NCBI GenBank assembly: GCA_958450325.1
Contig: OY288262.1
Location: 9,397,081-9,461,080, forward strand
Length of the DNA: 64,000 nucleotides
Source of the DNA: Agrostemma githago
Taxonomy: Eukaryota > Streptophyta > Magnoliopsida > Caryophyllales > Caryophyllaceae
Direction: 5' to 3'
Positions 33,159-43,224 of this stretch are shown one piece after another. The notes beneath the pieces are model-generated. The model made no database searches and had not been told where the DNA came from. It worked only from the letters and a program-made list of their open reading frames with translations. The first letter of the stretch is position 1. The number at the start of each line of letters is the position of its first letter. The translations under genes and the position numbers were made by a program.

Positions 33159-35837
33159 ACTGTTTCAAATCTTGCAACAGGTGAGAATGTCTCACCATAA
33201 TCAATTCCCTCAAGCTGTGCATACCCCTTTGCTACTAATCGAGCCTTGTGCTTCTGGATTGACCCATCTGAGTTGTATTTGGTCCTGAAAACCCATTTCA
33301 GACAAATGACATTCTTCAGAGTTGGCAAATCAACCAATTCCCAGGTTTCATTCTTTTGGATGCACCTGATTTCCTCCTGCATTGCAGACTGCCACTCAGT
33401 CTGATTCTGAGCTTCAGCAAAGTTGGCAGGTTCTGTGACTACCAATGCAAACCCACATGTGCTGTAGATATCATTCAGGCATCTCACACCCCTTGGACCT
33501 GTATCTTCTTCTGAATCAGAGTATTCAGGAGATGACCTTCCATGATTTTGTGGAGTAAATGGAGGGGAGTTCTCCACATTGTTTTCCTGAACTTGTTGTC
33601 TTCAGACTTCTCTTCCCAATCCCACTTACTTTCCTCATCAAACACCACATTTCTACTAAAGATAACCTTAGCATTAACAGGATCATAGAGCCTATATGCC
33701 TTTGATTGAGATGCATAACCAATAAAGATGCATTTTGTGGATTTCTCATCTAACTTGGTTCTTAAATTGAGCAAAGAATATGCAACACATCCAAAAACTT
33801 TCAAGTGATTAACAGTAGGCCTTACCCCTTTCCATACCTCATATGGAGTTTTGTTTACCACAACCCTAGTAAGAGAGATATTCAGCAGATATACTGCTGT
33901 TGCAACTGCTTCACACCAAAACACATTTGGCATTCCCTTAAACCATAACATACTTCTAGTCATCTCCACCACAGTCCTATTTTTTCTCTCTGCTACCCCA
34001 TTTTGCTGTGGTGAGTAGGGTGCTGTTAGCTCTCTCTTAATCCCATGACTTTCAAAAAATTCATTGAACTCTTGTGAACCAAACTCTCATCCTCTATCAG
34101 TTCTCAGAGTTTTAATTCTTTTTCCACTCTGATTTTCAACCATTGCCTTAAATATTTTGAAATTCCCAAATGACTCACTCTTGGTTTGTTGAAAATAGAC
34201 CCAACTCATCCTGCTATGATCATCTGTGATGAGCAGAAAGTACTTACTCCCACCTAGTGACTCAGTACTCATTGGCCCACAGAGATCAGCATGTAACAAA
34301 CCTAGACACTCATTTGCTCTCCACAAACTCTCATTTGGAAATGTTTCTCTACATTGTTTTCCTTAGTGCAACTTTCACAAAATGGCATATTACCTAGTTT
34401 AGGTAATCCATTTACTAAATTCTTATGACCTAAGAGCTTTAAACTCTGCATATTCAAATGCCCATATCTTAAATGCCATAACTTTGCAGTGTTATCACCC
34501 TTCACTGTCAAAGCTTTGCCTACTCTTTTTGCTAAATTTAAGGAAAACATCCTATTCTTGCCCATAATGGCCTCAGCAATGACCTCATTGGAACTTTTGT
34601 CCTTAACCATACAAGACTTGTTATCAAAGACAAGAGACAGACCCGAGTCTAACAATTGACCCACGCTCAATAAGTTATATGCCAAAAGTGGTACATACTG
34701 AACATTGTACAGCAGTTTAGTATTACCTGACTCAGTTTTGACACCAACTGTACCAATCCCTTCCACACTCAGTTGCTTGTCGTCTCCTAGCCTTACTTTA
34801 CTCTTCTTGGACTCATCCAAATCTTTGAACAAGGCTTTGGTACTTGACATATGATTGGAGCAGCCACTGTCAATGTACCATACACCTTGTACCTTGTCTT
34901 GTGCCTCTGAACTTGTGAGAAAGAGCCTTTCCTCCTTTTCTGCAGCAACACTGGCTTGTTGATCAGATTGGACTCCTTCCTCATCTCTTTCTTTCTTCCA
35001 ACAGTTGGCCTGTTTGTGACCAGGCTTCTTACAGTAGTAGCATTTCAGGGAACTCCTTGTTCCTTGACCTTTTTGTTCTTGACTCTCAGCTACTTGGCTT
35101 GAGGACCTACCTCCTCTACCTCTAGAGCCTCCTCTTCCTCCTCTACCTCTACCACCTCTGCCTTGGTAAGTTGATGACCTCCCTTTGAACGAATCATCCT
35201 TAACCTGCAGTGGTTTTTCTTCTGCTTGCTCTGAGTTTCTTTTGATCCTTTCTTCATATGAAAGAAGTGACCCCACTAGATCATCAAATGTATACTCTTC
35301 AAGATCATTTGACTCTTCTATGGCAGCCACAATATGATCAAATTTTGCTGTGAGACTCCTCAGAATTTTCCCCACAACTTGCTCATCTGTCATATTCTCT
35401 CCATATGCCCTCATCTGTTGCACCACCCCAGACACTCTAGACAAGTAGTCTTGTGCAGACTCTTTGTCACCCATGAGAGCTGTCTCAAACTCTCGTCTCA
35501 AAGACTGTAGTCTAACCTTGACTACCTTTTTGTCGCCTACATATCCTTTCTTGAGGATATCCCAGGCTTCCTTTGAGGTGGTTGCTGATGCAATTTTCGA
35601 GAAGATTTCTTCATCCAAGCCTTGCTGAATGATGAACAAGGCCTTGGAGTCCTTTCTCTTCTCCTTTAGTTGTGCATCAGGGTCAGTTGCTTTTGAATCA
35701 ACAAACCCCTGATCAACAAACTCCCACAGTTCTTGAGATTTGAAGAGAGTTTTCATCTTCAATTCCCAAAACTGAAACCGTACACCAGTGAAGACAGGCA
35801 CTGAGAGACTATTGGAACATGATCCATTAGTGGACAT
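33159..35837 (-). pseudogene. Copia 2 gag, protease, integrase and N-terminal reverse transcriptase
   Basis: Translation most likely starts at MSTNGSCSNS (35837); the frame is open further upstream, into the primer-binding site. Gag (UBN2 type) has ELWEFVDQGF and MGDKESAQDYLSRVSGV. An Arg/Gly-rich linker and one zinc knuckle (CYYCKKPGHKQANC) follow. The protease keeps YIDSGCSNHM. The gag-pre-integrase HHCC region (HLRYGHLN, CESC) runs to a frameshift at about 34310. The integrase core (LLITDDHSRMSWVYF, TLRTDRG) meets a stop at 34087-34089; the next frame (VEMTRSMLWFKGMP, HLKVFGCVAY) ends near 33484. The RT begins in 33149-33577 (WVFRTKYNSDGSIQKHK) and is cut by the Gypsy after FETVRV. Confidence 0.9.
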
Positions 35838-35868
35838 GATGAAGCAATTCCAGAAAACGAGCCTGAAT

Positions 35869-35880
35869 GCTCTGATACCA
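35869..35880 (-). promoter_or_regulatory. Primer-binding site of Copia 2
   Basis: Minus-strand TGGTATCAGAGC two bases inside the 5' LTR end. Confidence 0.92.
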
Positions 35881-35882
35881 AA

Positions 35883-36193
35883 TGTTGTCAATTAAACAAA
35901 CAATTTGCAGAAGAACTAATTTAGAGGAAGATTTTTGTGTTTGTTATTATTGATAATGATGCTTGAAGCTATAACAGCTATATAAAGAAAAACGATTTCA
36001 ACTGACTCCTACTCTTCCTACTTCCTCTAACTGACTCCACTTATGACTCCACTAAAACATGATCAACCATCATGCTCTACAAACTTGGATCTTGACTAAA
36101 ACAATAACAATAACTGAATGATAAACTCCTAAGATTTAGTGACATCAACTAACTAACTGACTTTAACTGAATGTGTTGAATCACATTTCAACA
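35883..36193 (-). repeat. Copia 2 5' LTR
   Basis: 311 bp, near-identical to 21633-21943. Confidence 0.93.
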
Positions 36194-36205
36194 GCATCTG
36201 CTTAC

Positions 36206-36475
36206 CAGACTTAGAGCTTTGATACTGCTATCTCTATCCATATCGAAGTGAACTTTGTTATCAATAATCATCCGGCCTTCTGAAGATGAAGCAAAACATA
36301 CACAACGTCCTTGTTAACTTTGTTGTTATCATCATTTGCTCCATCTGATCTTCACGCGTACAGTTTCAGCCCTCAACTCGCCTACACTCGTGTTCAACAA
36401 CCATCTTTTCAAGAAACTGCTCAACATAGATAGTATCATTAGTCAATCAAATCCATCAGCATTCAACATCATCAA
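36206..36475 (-). pseudogene. CYP71-type P450 exon 1, 3' fragment (gene A)
   Basis: Minus-strand pieces in shifting frames match the end of a CYP71 first exon: QFLEKMVVEHE (about 36415-36385), then DDNNKVNKDVVYVLLHLQKAG (about 36335-36275), then HFDMDRDSSIKALSL directly before a GTAAGC donor (36205). DxxSIKA before the donor is the standard exon 1 end of CYP71 genes. At least two frameshifts and several stops are present. The N-terminal two thirds of exon 1 are not recognisable upstream. Its exon 2 is at 20945-21528. Confidence 0.75.
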
Positions 36476-37653
36476 CTTAAAGTCCCTGCCATCGGCCTTT
36501 ATTTCTTCGAGGTAGATGGGTCTGTACGTACTGTTGGCGACACCACATGGACCGCTCTCGCAAGGCTGCCAATGCCAATGTGGATTAACTAACATACATG
36601 AGCTCGATCACCGTACCGTGCCTAATTAGCTAGCTGATGAAGGCCAGGTAAGGCTGCCTAGCTATATATAATGGGGAGTTTTGACGACGACGGAGATGGT
36701 AGCCTGGGATGTACTGTTTTGTCTGGGATCGTGGCTTAATTTGATTGGGTTGCGGTGAATTGAAGCCATTTAATTTGTAGAGGAACTAACATGATGAGAA
36801 ACACAATGAAAGGCAGAGTAGGTGGTCAAACGAGAAACATGAATGAAGCTTTAGATCATCAACTAATCTATATACTGTATTAAACATCAAACAAATCATT
36901 CTTCATCCTTTATTTACCTAATGCTCACTTCTAACTAAGTCATGTGTCATGATTTTATTGGAGAAAAAAAATGTAGAAACATCCACTGAATAATATTTAA
37001 TTACATAATAAATGTACTACTCGTAATAAAGTACATAAGCATCTAAGATTGTTAAAGCATAAATTGGATGAGGACGAATCAAATGGAACGTATAGATTTG
37101 TCATGTCACTTATTTTTCCGTTACTAAGGTATGAATTTGTCAAATATTACCTTATTTGACTAGCTGCGTTATAATTAGTACTTTAGACTAATTTATTTAC
37201 AGATATGAATCACTGTACAATTGACGGAGACGAATAAAGTTGAATGTGAATAATTAATTACCGATTTCAGAGTGCCATCAGGATGCCTGTAATAATTCTA
37301 GAAGTGGGACAACTATTTTTTAACGCTTTCCTGTCAAACAGTTGCAGATAGGTTGATAAGGTACCGGTAGACCCTCGAAAGTGATGTCGAAAAATTGATT
37401 GGATATCCAACTTCAACTGGTACACCTCTAATAACGATAACTTTTGCTAAATAAGGTGATGTTAGTACTATATAATCAAAGCGACCCTTGAGTTCCTTGC
37501 TCTTTAAAACATTGAAGGCAATTGAGAAGGTGTATAGACAACCCACTAAGTAGAATGTAATTAAAAAAATGTCATAAATTACATTCAACACTTTACAAGG
37601 ATAAATCAAAAGACATAGGTATAAATATCATAATAAAGTCGACATAAATATAA
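36476..37653. other. Intergenic, no gene recognised
   Basis: A/T-rich. 36480-36720 may include further decayed P450 sequence, but no motif is clear. The rest is non-coding. Confidence 0.45.
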
Positions 37654-38229
37654 GAGTAACTAGAAATTACTTCCCTTCAAAGATGCGTTTATTAAAATTT
37701 TCTCCATTATGAATTTTTTTTAATATTTTATACCTAAAAAGATGCAAAACATCCAAATTTACTTGCAAATCACTACTCCGATGAGTTAATCCGGTGAGTT
37801 TGAATTATTTTGCTTGTTTCCTAATTTTTATACCGAAAGTGCCCTTTTCTTCTTCCTACCCTTCTTTCCCCCTTCCTTTATGCTCTCATTTAGTCTGCAG
37901 ACTTGTAAAAAAAAAATCTCCACAATTGATTGATGAATGGATCCTCGAGTTTTGGGTTTGGTGATTTTCGATTTGGTAATTTAGGGTTCTCCTGGAATTG
38001 GGACTGAAAGAGTTAAAAAAGTCGAAATGAGGATGAGATGGGGTGGGGGAGGGACGTACTATTAATGAAGGACATTTCGGTCAGTAAAATCATAAACTCA
38101 TCGAAATAGTGATTTGCAAGTAAATTTTGAAGTTTTGCACCTTTTTGAGTGTAAAATATTTAAAAAAAAATCATAAGGGAGTAAATTTTAATACACACAT
38201 TTTTGAAGAGAGTAATTTCTAATTTACTC
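37654..38229. mobile_element. Mutator-like MITE with about 140-bp inverted repeats
   Basis: 576 bp. Left end GAGTAACTAGAAATTACTT; right end is the inverse. The inverted repeats can be followed for about 140 bp, through TTACTTGCAAATCACTA. Perfect 9-bp duplication TAAATATAA (37645-37653 and 38230-38238). The short centre is C/T-rich; no transposase. Confidence 0.88.
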
Positions 38230-38238
38230 TAAATATAA

Positions 38239-38791
38239 TTTCAAATACAAAAAAGTAGGTATAAATACCACATGCATAATGCTTTGACAATATACTGTTT
38301 AACACCCGAACTAAATATACAACACAATAATGCAGCAAAATAGGCAAGAGACATCCAAAAGAGAAAATCAATGTCGCCAATAACAACTACAATTACAGGC
38401 TTGGTTCCCTCATAGTCCAAATATCAAATAACAGCACGGGCCATGAGAATATGGCGAGTAACACCGAACAAGGATAACCCCGCATGCTGTCGATAGACAT
38501 GGTGCTATTAGACAATGAAGTGCGGTCACAACCCTTTAATTGAACAAATATTCTGATTCGCTGTCTATTTTTAACGATGCAAACAAATTACTGAAAAGTG
38601 TGCGGTCTATTTTTATCGTTTCAAACCTTTAGAGGTGCGCTTACAATCCTCATAGGTTAAGTCTGATCCTTTAAATTGAAAGATCCAAGAATCACCAAAG
38701 AACAACACTTCATTATTTAGTTATATGTTACTTTCTCCAACCATTACAATGATTAAGATTAAGATGTGTATATTTATGTGATTTTGGCCAG
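38239..38791. other. Non-coding stretch upstream of the RPA70-like gene
   Basis: No open frame. It could hold the 5' end of a Helitron if the RPA70-like gene belongs to one, but no unambiguous TC start could be chosen. Confidence 0.35.
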
Positions 38792-41049
38792 GGAAATCGT
38801 ATACATGCAACAATACCAAAGCGATGGGTGACCTCATATGAAGGATTACTACATGAGGGGAAAATTTACGGCCTCCAACACTTTGAGGTCGCACAAAATA
38901 ATAGATCGTATAGGTCAGTCAAAGGAAATCCAAACATCATCAAGTGCACCCCATTTACATCAAAGCAGTACAGGAGGATACATTAATACAGTACAGTCAA
39001 ATGAGAATAATTGCACTTCACAAATTCGAATTCCACCTGCTCGACAAGTTGAGCGATCCTAAGAACAAAAATGATTACTCACTCCCAAGCTTTACACTTA
39101 TTATAAACGGATCATCCAATCCAAGCTTTATATTTCTTTTATGGCAAAAGACTTTACCATATATACAATCCACATAAACTTCCTCTATTTACAAAAAATG
39201 TCCTCACTTTTTACTCAGTTTAATTGACCCATTAAACCATTTGATTTACCAATAATACCCTTAATTTTTACCCATTTTCTTAAAAGTTACCCAAAATCCA
39301 ATGTCAAGCATGGATTGGATGGGATAGAGTATTTGATAGAAAAGCACACCGATAAATGCACTATAAAATGCAACAATTATACGAGTATTATTTTTCTCAT
39401 TCTATTTGCCTATTAATTCTTTTCAATCACATTGTGCAGATGTTGTGGGCTTGCTAACTACAATCGAGGAGAAGAGGGAAGTGGTAACAAAAAATGGTCA
39501 AACACATATAAGGCATATAGAAATACAAGATGAAATGTAACTTGAGCATCTTCAACACACATATAGTTACATGTAAAATAATTATCTTACTACAATAGAA
39601 TGACTACATGCAGGCAAAAAATAATCAATGTGACTCTGTGGGGCGATGCATCAGACTTCGTTACTGAAGAAATCAGCAAAAAAAATGGACATGATATGGT
39701 CGTAGTGATCACGTCTATAAGAGTCATAAATTATGAAGGTAATAAATTTCATTAGTATACTGATAAGGTACATGTCATACTTATTAACAAGGATTATAAC
39801 ACCGATACATAAGATTATCAACTACAATCCACATACGGGTCCAAGGTTTTTCTTCATTTGGACTTGTCGGAGACTAAAATGTTACTGCAAAGGTAGACAT
39901 TTGACCAAACCACAATAAAATTGTTGGACATTGAACATATAATCGATCTTACGCATACTAGAATAACCACATATTATTATTTGCGACGTCATTCCAACCT
40001 ACAGGGACCAAGAACCTGCCCAAATAAGGATCCTCGATGCTGACGTGCTAGAAGAAATGCTCCCTTCAACACTTGCATAGCTTCTACAAATAGATGTCAC
40101 AGATCAGGCAATGTCGACCTACATCGCATGCTTATTAATATGAGGTCGGTACTAGAAACGTTGTCGATTAATTGAAACTATTGGAACAAAACGATATATT
40201 CAAATGCCATGGAACAATAACTGAAGTAAGAACAAATGTTGACTGACGATATCAATCTTGCGCATCATGCCCAGCTGGAATCGATGACAATGGAAACTGT
40301 CACCAATGTAACGAATAAATACCCTACCCCAAACAAAGTTAAGAAAAACCAAGAAATAAAAACCAATCCAAAAATATGTTAATACCCACAACACAGGTAC
40401 GATTAATCTTTACAATAGCGAACAAAACAGCTTACACAACTTTGGTGGTCTTTGGGAGGGAAGCTGAGAAGATCATCGACAGACCAAATGAAGCATTACT
40501 AACTCTATATGAAAAGGTACGCAAAAAATACCAAACCAACTACACGAACAAATATTTAACGTATTGTCCTAACAAGAGAAAAAAACTAGTACAGAGGAAA
40601 GGAGAACGTGCTTAACACACTTGTAGACACCCACATTTTGACCGCCAGGTGTCTATAGCAGCTTCCAAAGAACACCCGATGATGATCGGACATAAACATG
40701 GCTTAATACACTCGATTTTCGGACTCGAAATCAATGGTAGTTGGCACGAGCTTTTAGCGGAGTAAAAATCTCACCAAACCGACCTCAAATTCAGACCCAG
40801 TGGGTCGTTTCCAGTCAAATGAGACTAATTTGGGTCAAAACCGATACCAAGGGCAAAACCGTCTTTTAGCGACCGGGTCAAACTCCGGTCAAAGGCATTT
40901 CCGAGCCATAAATATCTGGCGCACCACCTCGAAAATCCAACTCGAAGTCAAACACCAACAAAAATTAGCAATGAAGAAGAGTTAAGCAACTAAAACTCTC
41001 CCAAAAAGACAAGACTCGATCTCTAAGGAGGTCTCCCACACGGCTAGAC

Positions 41050-41086
41050 CCACTCGATCGAGTGGACCAGCTCACTCGATCGAGTG
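41050..41086. promoter_or_regulatory. Paired CTCGATCGAG palindromes in solo LTR U3
   Basis: CCACTCGATCGAGTGG (41050-41065) and CACTCGATCGAGTG (41073-41086), both perfect palindromes, centres 22 bp apart. They lie about 150 bp upstream of this LTR's TATA box once the insertion is removed. Confidence 0.7.
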
Positions 41087-41164
41087 GACTCATAAAATCA
41101 GCCAAAACCGGGTGTTTTCTTCCCTTACAAGCAACCTTTTCCTATCCAAAGACGGAATCCTATT

Positions 41165-43212
41165 TGTGGACATGACGTAGGTCCACCCCGACGCGGCGAA
41201 GCGCGGGTTTGGGTAGGCGAATGAATCTCGTGGTAAGATTGTTCTCGGGTTCGAAATTTAAGTCAAAATGGAGTCGCCACCGAATTTTGTGGTTATTCGG
41301 AACCATACGAGCCCACTCTATGTCGTCATGGGCTATACACAAAGTAAGCCCACTCCGATTTCAGAGTTTATGGGGCTCGTCCCTTTGCATTGCGATACCG
41401 ATACCATCTATACCGGTAATCGTGTAAAGAATGACTCTCGTGCGCCAAGGGTTTCGGACATCCGGAAACCAGAGGTTCTGAGTAAGGGGTGAGGGTACGT
41501 GTTGGGAAGCCCACTAAGGACACCCAACCCCGCCCGCACATGGCGGCCTCTACTAAGACATCGTTCGTGTTCATGATACGCGCGCTAGTAAAATAATGAA
41601 ATGATATGCAAACAGCATTTTTAACTAAACATGCGAGTTTTGCGTTAACTACATCATTTAATGCATCTTAAATGTGGTCGAAATAATTTAGCATGCGAGG
41701 TTCATTTATAAAAGCGTAAAAGCAAATAAATAAAGCTCGAAAAGAAATAAATAAAAGCGTACAAGTTACACGGGCGGAAATACAACCCGGAATTCACAAT
41801 ACAACATTGCGTAAAATAAAGCAAAATAACGATGGAAACGGACCCGTATGTAAACTAGACCGCGAAATTTGTAGATGGACTAACCCCGATTAAGTACGCA
41901 TTATGTCGCGTATTAAACGAAGGACGGAAATGTGAGACTGCGGCGTATTGTTAGCCTAATCTCACGTCCCGTAGTCTTGTCCCGACTTATCACGTTAAAG
42001 TGGTCAAAGTCGTTCTAGTGTCGTGACGTGTAGGTTTTGAAAATATGAGGGTCAGTCGATGGTCTAAAGTCGATAAAAGAACGGGCTCGAAATATGTGTC
42101 CAAGCCCTCGGGTTTGCGGTTTATGAGACCCACTCGATCGAGTCATTGACTGACTCGGTCGAGTGCGTCATTAGCGTGGCTACTGACCCCTTTTTGGGGT
42201 GCTACTCGATCGAGTGGCCTATGGCACTCGATCGAGTGCCCCCTGTACGAGTAGTGACTCGTGCGTTTTTTGACATGAAATCGATGGTCGGCCTAACCAA
42301 ATACGAATATCGCACGATTCGTATTTAGCTCGACTTCCGGTACTATAGTCGTGTATAAATGAATATAATACCGTCATCGGGATTTTGTAAAAACGTTTAC
42401 GTTAGATTAGGAAGTTTTGAATTAGTAACGAGATGCATCCCTCTACGTCACGACATCGAAACTAACCCTTTCGGGTTATGTGATGTCGGTGTTCGTGTCA
42501 ACGGGTCTTGTACCAATTATGAAAGGGGATTAAATCCGTTCAACTACAACGGATCACGATCGCGTCACGCCCTTGAGTACATTGGGGCGGGGCTCCTCGA
42601 AAGGGCTCCACCTCCGTCGTTGCTCGTAAAGGGATTAGACGGACCAAAAGTGATTATTGTAGTTCAACGTTTTAAAACCGGTTTTTTGATATTAGTATTA
42701 TATATACGCGGTATTAGTAATAATGTTAGTAGTATCATAAAATGATACAAAAAAATATGAACGCGAAAATATAAAAAAAAAGTTAGTGTTAATGTACGTG
42801 TTACTACGATGCAATAGTATGAAAAATATACATAAAAATGATATTAAAAAGAGATTAGAGAAGAGTTTGGGACACCCTCAACATACATGCTAGTATAAAC
42901 CTCGGAGACGGACTCGTGAATAGCGACAAAGCTTGGGAGTGTCGAGGAATGTATGCGAGTTATGGTGTGTATGGATGTGTATATTTGGTGTTGGTTTTGG
43001 CCCAAATTAGTCTTATTTGACTCGGAACGACCCACTGGGCCTGAATTTGAGGTCTGTTTTGTGAGATTTTTACTCCGCTAAAAGTCCATGTCGGATATTA
43101 TGAATTCCGAGCCCAAATCCGAGTATACTAAGTCACGTTGACGTCCGATCATCATCGGGTGTTTTTCGGAGACCACCATAAACACGTGGCAGTCAAAATG
43201 CGGGTGTCTACA
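41165..43212 (-). repeat. 3' LTR of the reverse Tat-type element, U3 deleted
   Basis: 2048 bp. Compared with the right LTR it lacks about 470-490 bp (the segment at 47065-47532), which contains the U3 palindromes and TATA box. It retains the internal palindrome quartet at 42132-42240. Confidence 0.82.
42132..42240. promoter_or_regulatory. Palindrome quartet in left LTR
   Basis: Four ACTCG(A/G)TCGAGT boxes centred at 42137.5, 42158.5, 42209.5 and 42231.5 (spacing 21, 51, 22). The last extends to an 18-bp perfect palindrome GGCACTCGATCGAGTGCC. A small hairpin ACCCC-TTTTT-GGGGT lies between the pairs. Confidence 0.7.
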
Positions 43213-43224
43213 GAGCCCCCACTC
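43213..43224 (-). promoter_or_regulatory. Polypurine tract of the reverse Tat-type element
   Basis: Minus-strand AGTGGGGGCTC directly before the TGTAGACACC start of the 3' LTR. Confidence 0.75.

Larger units (their letters stand above)
21633..36193 (-). mobile_element. Copia 2: Ty1/Copia element in the P450 intron
   Basis: Two 311-bp LTRs (21633-21943 and 35883-36193), differing by about three bases, are flanked by a perfect 5-bp duplication GCATC (21628-21632 and 36194-36198). Oriented minus: primer-binding site at 35869-35880, polypurine tract next to the left LTR. Internal genes are gag, protease, integrase, RT and RNase H. A Tekay-type Gypsy (23177-33153) sits in its reverse transcriptase. 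Without that insert the element is about 4.6 kb, a usual Copia length. Confidence 0.95.
21529..36205 (-). other. Intron of P450 gene A, expanded by nested retrotransposons
   Basis: The GT donor at 36205-36204 (GTAAGCAG) and AG acceptor at 21530-21529 bound the intron. Removing Copia 2 (21633-36193) and one 5-bp duplication leaves about 111 bp, a normal CYP71 intron length. Exon pieces on both sides are on the same strand and in the right order. Confidence 0.82.

Noticed and set aside
36476..36720. Possible N-terminal remainder of P450 gene A
   Set aside because: No hinge, C-helix or other P450 motif could be read in any frame.
40622..43212. An apparent TIR transposon with about 220-bp inverted ends (TGTAGACACCC...GGGTGTCTACA)
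   Set aside because: The inverted ends come from two LTRs of the same family in opposite orientation. Duplications CTATT and ACACT/ATACT support an LTR element inside a solo LTR instead.
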